This document shows positions 42,955 to 51,300 of a stretch of 64,000 bases of DNA, in pieces. The stretch's first letter is position 1. Each line of letters begins with the position of its first letter. The position numbers and the translations under genes are program-made. A model generated the notes under the pieces. It saw only the letters and a list, made by a program, of their open reading frames with translations. It had not been told where the DNA came from and made no database searches. The DNA is from a virus, in IMG/VR virus record IMGVR_UViG_3300042923_001092, positions 1 to 64,000 of that record, one strand, 5' to 3'.

Positions 42955-43139
42955 TGGAATTTAATAGAGACGAATATTGTAAAGCAAAAAAATGTGGAGT
43001 CATGATATGTATGGAGGATGATGAAATAAAAGAAGAATGGAAAACGTTTGAAGTAGTAAAAAATAGTTGTTTAAAATGTGAAGCTTTTAAATTTCATAAA
43101 TGGCTTTTAGAAAATGATTATAGAATAGTAAAAGAATAG
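42954..43139 (+). CDS. Small Cys-containing protein, unknown function
   Basis: This 61-residue protein starts on the A of the previous TAA (TAATG). It has five Cys residues (EYCKAKKCGVMICM and SCLKCEAF), suggesting a small zinc- or metal-binding fold, and an acidic-basic linker. It sits between loader and helicase genes. The function is unknown. It could be a helicase-loading accessory protein. Confidence 0.5.
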   Translation: MEFNRDEYCKAKKCGVMICMEDDEIKEEWKTFEVVKNSCLKCEAFKFHKWLLENDYRIVKE

Positions 43140-43152
43140 GCGGGTAATTGGT

Positions 43153-44574
43153 ATGGCTGAAAAGATCAAAACAGCTTCATTTAATATACAAAACGAAATG
43201 ATTGTTTTAGCTAACATGATAAAATCTACAAAAGTAAGAAGAAAACTTTCTAAGGAATTAAAACCATATCATTTTATTGGAAAGAAACATAGGACTATAT
43301 TTAATATCTTATGTAGATTGGTTGAAAAAAATCTTGAATTCGATTTAGATGTTTTTGAAACATTAGCTAAAGACGATGAAGAATATGGTAGTTTAACTTA
43401 TATACAAAAAATAGAAAAGCTATTTCAAGAAAGCGATAATATTGAATTTCATGTAAATCAATTGAAAGTAGATTCTCTTAAAGCACATATAAAAGAAAGA
43501 AGACTTGGTAAACTATCAGATGCTATAGAAGATCCACATTCAGAATTAACTAAAGTAGTAGAAATAGTTGACCAGATAAAAAGAGAGATAGCTGAAAATA
43601 CAAGTAAAGCAAATATGTTATCTGGTATAGATTTAAGAAAAGGTTGGTGGAAAGATTATCAACAAAGAAAGAAAGAATCTATATATACTCCAACTGGAAT
43701 AAGTGGCCTTGATAGAAGATTAACAGAAGGATTGGCTAGAACAAAATGTTCTATATGGTCTGCTAGGCCAGGTATGGGGAAAACAACTACAATGGCAAAT
43801 ATAGCATTAAGATTATCAACTGGATTAGATTATAATGGTATTCAGTTGTGCGAGCCAAAAAAAGTTTTATTAGTACCTTTGGAAACTGGTTATGTATCAT
43901 ATATTGATATTATGGTTTCAATGTTAGTTAAACAAAAAATAAAGAAAGAACTTGAACAAAAAAGCGAAATAATGCCAAATGGTACTTATGGAATAAAATT
44001 AGAAAAACTTGTAAGATATACTGATCAAATAACAGTAGAAGAAGATAAATATATTAAATGGGCATTAGATCAAATATTTTGTAATAACAATTTAGTAGTT
44101 ACAGATAATCCAAGCATGAAATTAAGTGAATGCGAAACTATACTTGAGGAGAATAATTTTGATATCTGTATAATGGATTTATGGGAAAAGTTTACAGATA
44201 TCAAAATAGATGCAGCAAGCATTGCTGAAAAACTCAATAAAACTCAAGCTATAGCCAAGGAATGTAATACACATATGGCTATAGTTCAACAGATAAAAAG
44301 AAGTGAAGATAAAAAAGGTAAAAAAAATAAGAGACCAACTATAGATATGCTTAAAAATTCTGGTGGATATGAAGAAATTGCCGATTTGATTATCATGATG
44401 CATAGAGAAAGATATTATGATCCAGAAATTGATGACGATATTATTGAATATATTATAGGTAAGCAAAGACGAGGTGCTATGAATAAGACAGCATATCATA
44501 TATTTGATGCAGATTATGGTATAATTGGAGATTATGTTAAAGCATACTCTAATAACAATGACGATGTATTTTAG
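43153..44574 (+). CDS. Replicative DNA helicase, DnaB-like
   Basis: This 473-residue protein has the DnaB N-terminal helical domain (QNEMIVLANMIKSTKVRRKLSKELKPYHFIGKKHRTIFNILCRLVEKN) and a RecA-like C-terminal domain. The domain has TPTGISGLDRRLTEGLARTKCSIWSARPGMGKTTTMANIALRLS (Walker A APG-M-GKTT), ICIMDLW (Walker B), a VQQIKR motif and KNSGGYEEIADLIIMMHR near the end. It unwinds DNA at the phage replication fork. The OGG1-like gene follows after 8 nt. Confidence 0.9.
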   Translation: MAEKIKTASFNIQNEMIVLANMIKSTKVRRKLSKELKPYHFIGKKHRTIFNILCRLVEKNLEFDLDVFETLAKDDEEYGSLTYIQKIEKLFQESDNIEFHVNQLKVDSLKAHIKERRLGKLSDAIEDPHSELTKVVEIVDQIKREIAENTSKANMLSGIDLRKGWWKDYQQRKKESIYTPTGISGLDRRLTEGLARTKCSIWSARPGMGKTTTMANIALRLSTGLDYNGIQLCEPKKVLLVPLETGYVSYIDIMVSMLVKQKIKKELEQKSEIMPNGTYGIKLEKLVRYTDQITVEEDKYIKWALDQIFCNNNLVVTDNPSMKLSECETILEENNFDICIMDLWEKFTDIKIDAASIAEKLNKTQAIAKECNTHMAIVQQIKRSEDKKGKKNKRPTIDMLKNSGGYEEIADLIIMMHRERYYDPEIDDDIIEYIIGKQRRGAMNKTAYHIFDADYGIIGDYVKAYSNNNDDVF

Positions 44575-44582
44575 GTGATAAT

Positions 44583-45416
44583 ATGAAAATAAGAAAAGGC
44601 AATGATTATATTGATTTAATTGGATTAAATAATTTTTCATTAAAAGATACATTTGAATGTGGTCAATGTTTTAGATGGAAATTAATATCTGAGAATTTGT
44701 ATCATGGGATAGCATATGGAAAGCCTTTAATAATTGAGCAAAAAGATGATTTTATTAGACTGTATACTAGCGGTAATGAATTTAGAAAATTCTGGAAAGA
44801 TTATTTTGATCTTGATAGAGATTATAATAATATACGTAAAAAGATTCAATATGACAAATTCTTAAAAAAAGCTTCTCATTATGGAAAAGGTATTAAGATA
44901 TTAAAACAAGAACCATGGGAAGTACTTTGTTCATTTATTATATCGCAGCAAAATAATATTCCAAGAATCAAAAATATAGTAGAAAGAATTTCAGAAAAAC
45001 ATGGTGAAGTAATATATAAATATAATACAAAATTTTATGCCTTTCCAACACCGGAAAAAATTATAGAACTTGGAATAGTTGGACTTAAAGAATTTGGTTT
45101 GGGTTATAGAGACACATATTTAATAGATGCTGCTTATGCTGTATTTAACAAAGAAATTGACTTAGAAAATCTTAAATATATATCTTCTGAACAATCTTTA
45201 AAAGAATTAATGAAACTTAGAGGAGTAGGAACTAAAGTAGCAAATTGCGTTAACTTATTTGGATTACAACATATAGATTCATTTCCAATTGATGTTTGGA
45301 TTCAAAGAGTCATTGACGTTTATTATAATGGTCATATTGATATTATACCATATAAGGAAGTTGCTGGAATAGTACAACAATATATGTTTTATTATATTAG
45401 AAATAAAGAGGTATAA
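44583..45416 (+). CDS. 8-oxoguanine DNA glycosylase/AP lyase, OGG1 type
   Basis: This 277-residue protein follows OGG1: FECGQCFRWKLI near the N-terminus, ILKQEPWEVLCSFIISQQNNIPRIKNIVERIS, and an HhH-GPD motif LMKLRGVGTKVANCVNLFGLQHIDSFPIDVWIQRV. The catalytic lysine is Lys218 and the aspartate is Asp237; their 19-residue spacing equals that of human K249/D268. It would excise oxidised or other modified bases from DNA. A phage-coded copy within the replication operon is unusual. It may protect phage DNA or act on altered bases. Confidence 0.85.
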   Translation: MKIRKGNDYIDLIGLNNFSLKDTFECGQCFRWKLISENLYHGIAYGKPLIIEQKDDFIRLYTSGNEFRKFWKDYFDLDRDYNNIRKKIQYDKFLKKASHYGKGIKILKQEPWEVLCSFIISQQNNIPRIKNIVERISEKHGEVIYKYNTKFYAFPTPEKIIELGIVGLKEFGLGYRDTYLIDAAYAVFNKEIDLENLKYISSEQSLKELMKLRGVGTKVANCVNLFGLQHIDSFPIDVWIQRVIDVYYNGHIDIIPYKEVAGIVQQYMFYYIRNKEV

Positions 45417-45419
45417 AGC

Positions 45420-46679
45420 ATGTCTGATATTATGAACAATATAGTTAAAAGAGGTAAACTTAAAAAAATTAAAAAAATGATAAATATGAAAGTGCTTCTT
45501 AAAGCAATTAATGTCACAACTAAATCAGCAAATATATATGGAGAGGAGTTATATGATTTATGTCCAGATCCAAAACATAAAGATTCATCTCCAAGTTGGT
45601 CTATAAATATTGAGCCAGAAAGTGAAAAGTTTGGTGTTCACAGTTGCTTTAGTTGTGGATATCGTGGCAACTTTATAACATTGACAAGAGATAAACTGTC
45701 TCAATCCACCGGTAAGAAATTAACAAATGCAGATGCTATAGAATTTATTGTCAAATTATTCTCATTAGGAGATATTGATGAAGATTCGTTATATGGATTA
45801 ATACTTGATGAAAGAGAACAGATGTTGGAAGATTTTGAAAAAGAGCCAGAAGGTCCTAAAGAGTCAAGCTTACCAAATGATGAAAAATCAGGTTTTTTTA
45901 AACTTTTAAAACCTGAAAATAAATTATATTGGAATTACCTTACGAAGCCTATTTTAGAGGGCGGTAGAGGCATACCTGCCAACTTAATTGATAAATATCA
46001 TATTGGATTTTGTGATAGTGGTCTATATAGGAAAAGAATTATAATACCTTTTTGGCAAGAAGGTAAATTAATATCATTTCTTGCAAGAAGTGTATTACCA
46101 ACTATAAAATCTCAAAAGAAAAATGGAGAAGATTTTATAATTTGTCCAGAGTGTGGTAAATTAAATGCTTTTATAAATAAAGAATGTACGAAGTGCGATT
46201 GTATTTTAACCGGATATGTTGTTAAGAAAGCTAGATCAAGATATCCAAAAGGAAGTACAATGGAATATATGCTTTGGGCATATGATGAGTTAGATTATAG
46301 TTTAGATTATGTAATTCTTTGTGAAGGGGCTATGGATAAACTAAGATTAGAAAGTCTTGGTTATAAAAATGTAATGTGCGTATTTGGAAATAAAATATCA
46401 GATTTTCAAGTAGAACTTCTTAAAAAGTTTGAACAAAAGATAGGTAAAAAATTAAGAGTTTTTTTATTTCCAGATGCTGACGAAGGTGGAGATATTTTAA
46501 TAGATTTTGCTAACCAGAAAATAAAATATTTATTTCAAGCATTTGTTATAGAATTACCATGGATTGAGTCTAATCCATTAGATCCAGGAAGCGCAACAGA
46601 AAAGCAAATACGTATAGCAGTTAATACTTGTGAAAAATTATATAAAGTTTATATGAGAAAATTTGAAAAAAATTACTAG
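45420..46679 (+). CDS. DNA primase (DnaG-type)
   Basis: This 419-residue protein has a CHC2-type zinc finger (LCPDPKHKDSSPSWSINIE...HSCFSCGYRGNFI, about residues 42-80). A TOPRIM core follows, with LCEGAMDKLRLESLGYKNVMCVFG and LFPDADEGGD (about 290-355). An extra zinc ribbon (ICPECGKLNAFINKECTKCDCIL) is inserted about residues 237-260, which is not typical of DnaG and is absent from most phage primases. It makes RNA primers for the C-family polymerase encoded later. The start at 45420 lies 4 nt after the OGG1 stop. Confidence 0.8.
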   Translation: MSDIMNNIVKRGKLKKIKKMINMKVLLKAINVTTKSANIYGEELYDLCPDPKHKDSSPSWSINIEPESEKFGVHSCFSCGYRGNFITLTRDKLSQSTGKKLTNADAIEFIVKLFSLGDIDEDSLYGLILDEREQMLEDFEKEPEGPKESSLPNDEKSGFFKLLKPENKLYWNYLTKPILEGGRGIPANLIDKYHIGFCDSGLYRKRIIIPFWQEGKLISFLARSVLPTIKSQKKNGEDFIICPECGKLNAFINKECTKCDCILTGYVVKKARSRYPKGSTMEYMLWAYDELDYSLDYVILCEGAMDKLRLESLGYKNVMCVFGNKISDFQVELLKKFEQKIGKKLRVFLFPDADEGGDILIDFANQKIKYLFQAFVIELPWIESNPLDPGSATEKQIRIAVNTCEKLYKVYMRKFEKNY

Positions 46680-46685
46680 GTCTAC

Positions 46686-46714
46686 ATTTATTTTTAAATT
46701 TCTTAGGATATAAT
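46686..46714 (+). promoter_or_regulatory. Possible promoter
   Basis: ATTTAT (46686-46691) and TATAAT (46709-46714) with a 17-bp spacer, just after the primase gene. The -10 is perfect and the -35 is weak, following the pattern of the other replication-half promoters. Confidence 0.45.
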
Positions 46715-46735
46715 ATAATTAAGGTGGTATTTCAA

Positions 46736-46936
46736 ATGCGAAATATAGTAAGTTTTAAAATGAAGGATGGTACTATAAAATATAAATTTAGTTGGGTCGA
46801 TTTAACAAGTGATTCTGAAGAACCTATAGTTGAATGGGCAACTGAAGAAGAATTTTGGTCGATGATGGATACAGCATCTTTCCAAGAATATGCATGGATA
46901 AAGTTTTGGCCAGTTTGTACTAAATGTAGAAAATAG
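46736..46936 (+). CDS. Small acidic protein with a CxxC end, unknown function
   Basis: The ATG at 46736 follows AAGGTGG; the GTG at 46724 in the same frame lies inside that site. The 66-residue protein is acidic with several Trp (VEWATEEEFWSMMDTASFQEYAWIKFWPVCTKCRK), and the final CTKC suggests a metal site. No function is recognised. Confidence 0.5.
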   Translation: MRNIVSFKMKDGTIKYKFSWVDLTSDSEEPIVEWATEEEFWSMMDTASFQEYAWIKFWPVCTKCRK

Positions 46937-46946
46937 GGGGTAATAA

Positions 46947-47249
46947 ATGTATTCTTTAGAACAAATTAATAATTTATCTGATACTATAGTTAAAGAATTT
47001 TATGATATGAATGATCAGCAAAGATGGTTTATATCATCACTTGTACAAAATGAAAAATTAAAATGGACTAGAATAGAATTAATGAAGATGCTTATGATTT
47101 TTAATTATTCTGTAGAAATAAAATGCGATATTGCTTCAGAAGAAGTAAATCAGCTTTCTAAATTTATTGATGATAATTCTAAAATAATAAGTGATATTTT
47201 TAGTCTTTCAGATAATAAATTTAGAAAAGAGCATGGAGCTTATAATTAA
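46947..47249 (+). CDS. Small helical protein, unknown function
   Basis: This 100-residue protein has an AGGGGGT ribosome site. It is nearly all helical, with polar residues and an aromatic NDQQRWFISSLVQNEKLKWTR segment. No motif is recognised. It lies among small replication-region genes and ends 9 nt before the next, so it is probably in the same operon. Confidence 0.5.
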   Translation: MYSLEQINNLSDTIVKEFYDMNDQQRWFISSLVQNEKLKWTRIELMKMLMIFNYSVEIKCDIASEEVNQLSKFIDDNSKIISDIFSLSDNKFRKEHGAYN

Positions 47250-47258
47250 GGAGAAAAT

Positions 47259-47507
47259 ATGGTTAAAAAATGTGGGGTTTTTAAATGTAATAATAAAATT
47301 GATTTTAGTGTATTATGCTTAAGCTGCGTTACAAAAGACAATATTGTATGTAATATTAAAAATCAGTGTAATTATTGTAAACAAAAATCGTATTGTACAT
47401 TTAAATGTATCGTTTGTCCGGAATGTGGAGAAGAGTTTCATAAATCTCCTATAATGAATAAGTTCGAATGTCCAAATTGTAAAAAGGAGCTTAATGATGG
47501 AATATAA
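47259..47507 (+). CDS. Cys-rich zinc-ribbon protein
   Basis: This 82-residue protein has 14 Cys residues. They are arranged as CGVFKC, CLSC, CNYC, YCTFKC, CIVCPEC and CPNC. It therefore appears to consist of two or three small zinc-binding knuckles. Such proteins often bind nucleic acids or adapt RNA polymerase. It overlaps the start of the YyaC-like gene by 11 nt, indicating coupling. Confidence 0.6.
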   Translation: MVKKCGVFKCNNKIDFSVLCLSCVTKDNIVCNIKNQCNYCKQKSYCTFKCIVCPECGEEFHKSPIMNKFECPNCKKELNDGI

Positions 47508-48120
47508 ATATAATAGTACATATAAGGTATTGAAAACAATTTCTTTTACTAAAGAAATAAGTACAACAAGAATTTTTAAAAATGATAAAAATTATAAAGA
47601 GACAATAAATAATACACTATATTCTTTAATAAGTTCATTAGGTAAAGAATATAATAAAATATGTATTGTTTGTATAGGATCTGATAGAGCAACAGGAGAT
47701 TGTCTAGGTCCTATTGTTGGAAAGTTTTTAAGTGAAAAATTTGAAGACGATGATTTTATAAAAGTGTATGGAACTTTATTAAATCCTATTCATGCAAAAA
47801 ATATTGAAGAACTAATGGATTCGTTAGATTATTCTAATTCATTAGTAATAGCGATCGATGCTTCTGTAGGAGATGACCAAAATCCTTTGCATGAAGTTGG
47901 TAGTATAATTATAAGAGATGCTGCATTAATGCCTGGTAAAGGTTGTGGTAAAGATCTTGGTCATATAGGAGATATCTCAATCACTGGTATTACTACACAT
48001 AATGCTTTTTATTTAAGAGATGTAAGACTATTATATGTTTTTGATATGGCAGAAAAGATTTATAAAGGATTAAAACCAGTATTAAATACTTTAAAGAAAG
48101 AATTTGTTTTAAGGGGATAA
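47497..48120 (+). CDS. YyaC-like spore protease family protein (DUF1256)
   Basis: The start at 47497 is 7 nt after AAGGAG; ATG 47494 is possible. This 207-residue protein matches YyaC/DUF1256 in order: IGSDRATGDCLGPIVGKFLSE, VYGTLLNPIHAKNIEELMDSLDY, VIAIDASVGDDQNP, and a PGKGCGKDLGHIGDISITGIT section. The family is related to GPR-type germination proteases, and its members occur in spore-forming bacteria. A phage copy implies a spore-forming host, and may interfere with or exploit sporulation. That the phage one is active is unproven. Confidence 0.75.
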   Translation: MEYKYNSTYKVLKTISFTKEISTTRIFKNDKNYKETINNTLYSLISSLGKEYNKICIVCIGSDRATGDCLGPIVGKFLSEKFEDDDFIKVYGTLLNPIHAKNIEELMDSLDYSNSLVIAIDASVGDDQNPLHEVGSIIIRDAALMPGKGCGKDLGHIGDISITGITTHNAFYLRDVRLLYVFDMAEKIYKGLKPVLNTLKKEFVLRG

Positions 48121-48122
48121 AT

Positions 48123-48296
48123 ATGAAAAGCTCAAAATCTTATTTTAAATTATCTAAACAAGAAAATGTCTTTTGTCCTAAATGTAATAAAGTAGTATAT
48201 AGGCTTTCAGACGACAAAAGACAAGATAGTCCAAAATTTTATATATGTTTTGATTGCAAATTTATTGGACATATTGGAGTTGGCCAAGTCACTTAA
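48123..48296 (+). CDS. Small zinc-ribbon protein (57 aa)
   Basis: The ATG at 48123 follows the preceding TAA with an overlapping AAGGGG site. The 57-residue protein carries CPKC at residues 18-21 and CFDC at 42-45, a single zinc ribbon with 20 residues between. It is too short for an obvious enzyme. It may be a nucleic-acid-binding or polymerase accessory protein, like the larger zinc protein at 47259. A promoter for the next gene follows. Confidence 0.55.
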   Translation: MKSSKSYFKLSKQENVFCPKCNKVVYRLSDDKRQDSPKFYICFDCKFIGHIGVGQVT

Positions 48297-48333
48297 ATCA
48301 AAGAGTAATATGATTCAAAATAAACGTTCTTTT

Positions 48334-48362
48334 GTTAAAAAAAGAAATTATTTTGATATTAT
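48334..48362 (+). promoter_or_regulatory. GTTAAA-type promoter before the UvrD-like helicase
   Basis: GTTAAA (48334-48339) and TATTAT (48357-48362) are 17 bp apart. It follows the spacing of the GTTAAT series. Confidence 0.5.
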
Positions 48363-48391
48363 TATATTAGGTTATAAAAAGGAGTGACGAA

Positions 48392-50293
48392 ATGGCTGTA
48401 AAATTATTAAAACAAAAAAAAGAATTTAATGAACAGCAACAAGAAGTAATAAACCATAATTATGGGGCATGTGTAGTAGTAGCCGTTGCTGGAGCTGGTA
48501 AAACTACAGCTGTTGTTGAAAGAATAAATAGAATGTTAAGAAATGGAATAGCAAGACCAAGTCAGATTTGTGCTACTACATTTACGAAAAAAGCTGCTGG
48601 TGAAATGAATGACAGACTTAAAGCTTTAGGTGTAGATACTGACGAAATGCAAGTTTCTACTTTTCATTCAATTTGTTATAAAATAATGCTCGAGGAGCTT
48701 AAAAAAGTCAAAGCCAAATACGATTTAGATGCCACTGGAAGTAAGTCTAAAGCGCTTTTAAAATATGTATTGGGTTATCAATGTATGGATTGGAAAACAG
48801 CTAATATCAGTGAAGTAGATATGTTTATATCCAATTGTAAAAATTCATTATTAAGACCTAAAGATTTAGATATAAATGTATGTGGTTATTATTTAAAACA
48901 AGCATATGAGTTATATGAAAAAAATAGAGAAGAAAGACAATTTTTAACATTTGACGATATGCTTATTAGATGTTGGGAAATATTTGATGAACATCCAGAA
49001 ATTTTAAAATATTGGCAATCTAAATTTAAATTTGTAATTGTAGATGAGTTTCAAGATACTAATAAGGCACAATATGAAATAATGAAAATGCTATCATATC
49101 CGGAAAATAATTTAATGGTGGTTGGCGATGATGACCAGTCTATATATAAGTTCAGAGGAGCAGTACCAGAATATATGATTAATTTTGAAAATGATTTTAA
49201 TGCTAGAGTAATAAGGATGGAAAAAAACTATAGATGCCCTCAAATTATTGGTAAATTAGCTAATCCTCTTATTTCTAATAATGAAAAAAGATTAATTAAA
49301 GTTCTTTCTGCACAAAAACAAAATGAAGGCAATTTAAAAATTATAGATTGTTATGATTTTGACGAGGAAGCTGCTATGGTAACTGAATATATAAAATCGT
49401 TACCCGAATTTATAAATAAACAGTATGGAAAAATATCAGTTCTATATCGTGCTAATGCCCAATCTAGGGCGATCGAAGATATGCTTATAATGGAAAATAT
49501 ACCTTACGAATTAGTTGGTGGTATGAACTTCTATCAAAGAAAAGAAATAAAAGATATATTACATTATTTTTATGCAGCATTTGATTCTCAAGGCAGGGGC
49601 GAGGAGGGATATGAAAGAATTATAAATGTCCCTTTTAGATATATAGGCAAAGCATTTATGGAAGATTTACAAAAATTTAGAAAAAATACTGGATGTAGCT
49701 TTGAAAGAGCCTTAAAAGATATGAGAATGACTCCAAATCAAGAAAGATCTATAGATAGTCTTTTAGATGTTATAGATACTATAAGAAAAAGAAAGCAAGA
49801 AAATCCTCAAATATTGATTTCCTGGTTAGTAAATGAGATTGGCTATTATGATTATCTCGTTAAACAAGAAGGTGATAAAGAAGAAGAAAGTAGTAGATCT
49901 TCTAATATAAAAGAATTGATACGTGCATCTGGTAAATTTAGTACTGTAGAAAAATTTATAGAATATATAGATATGTTAAATACTAAGAAAAAGAAAAATG
50001 GTCCAAAAAATAAAGTTATACTTTCTACTATACATAGATCAAAAGGGCTTGAATGGGATAATGTAATTATAATAGGATTAAACGAATTATTACTCCCACA
50101 TAGCAGGAGTTTAGATCCAGAATCTATTGAAGAAGAAAGAAGACTTGCATATGTAGCTATAACAAGATCAAAAGAAAGACTATTATTAAGTTTTGTTCAA
50201 ACTGCATCTGTTGGTGGAGGAATTAGAGAATTAAAGCCTAGTAGATTTATTTCGGAAATGGGATTAGCTGGTAAAGGTAAATATTTATATTAA
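48392..50293 (+). CDS. SF1 DNA helicase, UvrD/Rep family
   Basis: This 633-residue protein starts 5-6 nt after AAAGGAG. It has the family motifs: VVAVAGAGKTTAVVERI (I), VDEFQDTNKAQ (II), VVGDDDQSIYKFRGA (III), MEKNYRCPQII (IV), LSTIHRSKGLEWDNVIIIGLNE (V), and EEERRLAYVAITRSKERLLLS (VI). It is full length for a UvrD/PcrA/Rep-like helicase. It would displace proteins or unwind DNA in phage replication and repair. The promoters flanking it make it an independent unit. Confidence 0.95.
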   Translation: MAVKLLKQKKEFNEQQQEVINHNYGACVVVAVAGAGKTTAVVERINRMLRNGIARPSQICATTFTKKAAGEMNDRLKALGVDTDEMQVSTFHSICYKIMLEELKKVKAKYDLDATGSKSKALLKYVLGYQCMDWKTANISEVDMFISNCKNSLLRPKDLDINVCGYYLKQAYELYEKNREERQFLTFDDMLIRCWEIFDEHPEILKYWQSKFKFVIVDEFQDTNKAQYEIMKMLSYPENNLMVVGDDDQSIYKFRGAVPEYMINFENDFNARVIRMEKNYRCPQIIGKLANPLISNNEKRLIKVLSAQKQNEGNLKIIDCYDFDEEAAMVTEYIKSLPEFINKQYGKISVLYRANAQSRAIEDMLIMENIPYELVGGMNFYQRKEIKDILHYFYAAFDSQGRGEEGYERIINVPFRYIGKAFMEDLQKFRKNTGCSFERALKDMRMTPNQERSIDSLLDVIDTIRKRKQENPQILISWLVNEIGYYDYLVKQEGDKEEESSRSSNIKELIRASGKFSTVEKFIEYIDMLNTKKKKNGPKNKVILSTIHRSKGLEWDNVIIIGLNELLLPHSRSLDPESIEEERRLAYVAITRSKERLLLSFVQTASVGGGIRELKPSRFISEMGLAGKGKYLY

Positions 50294-50322
50294 AATAAAT
50301 GATAATATTTTGTCAAAATGGG

Positions 50323-50351
50323 TTTACAAATTGTTTCTTATTAATTATAAT
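50323..50351 (+). promoter_or_regulatory. Consensus-type promoter before the sigma-like gene
   Basis: TTTACA (50323-50328) and TATAAT (50346-50351) with a 17-bp spacer. It lies 81 bp ahead of the ATG at 50433, with an untranslated leader of about 75 nt. Confidence 0.7.
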
Positions 50352-50432
50352 AATATTATAAATTTAAATTATAACCAAATAGATAATACATTATAACGAA
50401 ATAAGAAAATTTGTAAATTTGGGAGGTTACAT

Positions 50433-51173
50433 ATGGAGGAGAAGAAATTTGACGAGTCTAAAATTCTTTTATATAAAGAGACTGGAGACGAGTCAATATT
50501 TGAAGAAATTATTTCAAATAAAGATATAAAGAAATATATATATTCAGTATGTCATGACAAAATGAGGAATTATCCTAGTTCTTTAATGGGATTTGATGAT
50601 TTCGAAAGTCAAGCTTATTTAGTGTTATGGCAATGTATTAAGAAATATAAATTTCGATGTCCAATATGTGGTATTCAAGCTAAAACCGAATCGGTATATA
50701 AACTTCATATGCTAACAAAACACAATGAATATCGAGAACCAGCAACGAGTATATCTAAATACATAAAGTTTAATCTCGGTGCATATCTTCAAAATGAATT
50801 AAGGAAAGAATATAGTGAAGAAAGAAAGTCTAATATAATGACTGTTAGTATTTATTCCGGCCAAAACAGTGAAGAAAAAGATGAGACTATTAATGATAGA
50901 GTTGAATTTGAATTTTGTCAATCAAATGGTTTTGAAGATGATGTTGTTTTTAAACAATTTTTGAATGATCTTGTCGATAAATTTGATTCTCAAACAAAAG
51001 AGATTTTTATAATGATGTTTTTAGAAAATATGAAACAAATAGATATAGCTAATACTTTATATAGACAAGGAAGATATGCAAGCGAACAATCGGCTTCTGT
51101 AGTAGTCTCTAGGACTATAAAAACTAAAATATATCCTGCTATAACTGAGATATATAGCAAGACTAATATTTAG
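50433..51173 (+). CDS. Sigma-70-like factor with inserted C2H2 zinc finger
   Basis: This 246-residue protein has a region 2-like N-terminal half (SVCHDKMRNYPSSLMGFDDFESQAYLVLWQCIKKYKF, then SISKYIKFNLGAYLQNELRKEYSEE) and a region 4-like C-terminal half (DLVDKFDSQTKEIFIMMFLENMKQIDIANTL, then SVVVSRTIKTKIYPAITEIY). Between the two parts of region 2 lies a C2H2 finger with Cys76, Cys79, His92 and His97 (C-x2-C-x12-H-x4-H). It probably redirects host RNA polymerase to late phage promoters. The zinc finger insertion is uncommon. The ribosome site is GGGAGG. Confidence 0.7.
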   Translation: MEEKKFDESKILLYKETGDESIFEEIISNKDIKKYIYSVCHDKMRNYPSSLMGFDDFESQAYLVLWQCIKKYKFRCPICGIQAKTESVYKLHMLTKHNEYREPATSISKYIKFNLGAYLQNELRKEYSEERKSNIMTVSIYSGQNSEEKDETINDRVEFEFCQSNGFEDDVVFKQFLNDLVDKFDSQTKEIFIMMFLENMKQIDIANTLYRQGRYASEQSASVVVSRTIKTKIYPAITEIYSKTNI

Positions 51174-51218
51174 TATTATTGTTAGTTTTGTATAATATAA
51201 ATTTTTTTACTAAAAATC

Positions 51219-51247
51219 GTTTATTTTTGTAGTTAAGATGATATATT
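51219..51247 (+). promoter_or_regulatory. GTTTAT-type promoter before the 51301 gene
   Basis: GTTTAT (51219-51224) and TATATT (51242-51247) with a 17-bp spacer. A TATTAT at 51244-51249 offers an alternative -10. Confidence 0.45.
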
Positions 51248-51300
51248 ATTAATATACGGAAATAAACACGTAAATTCCAAATTTAAAAGGAGATTTCAAA

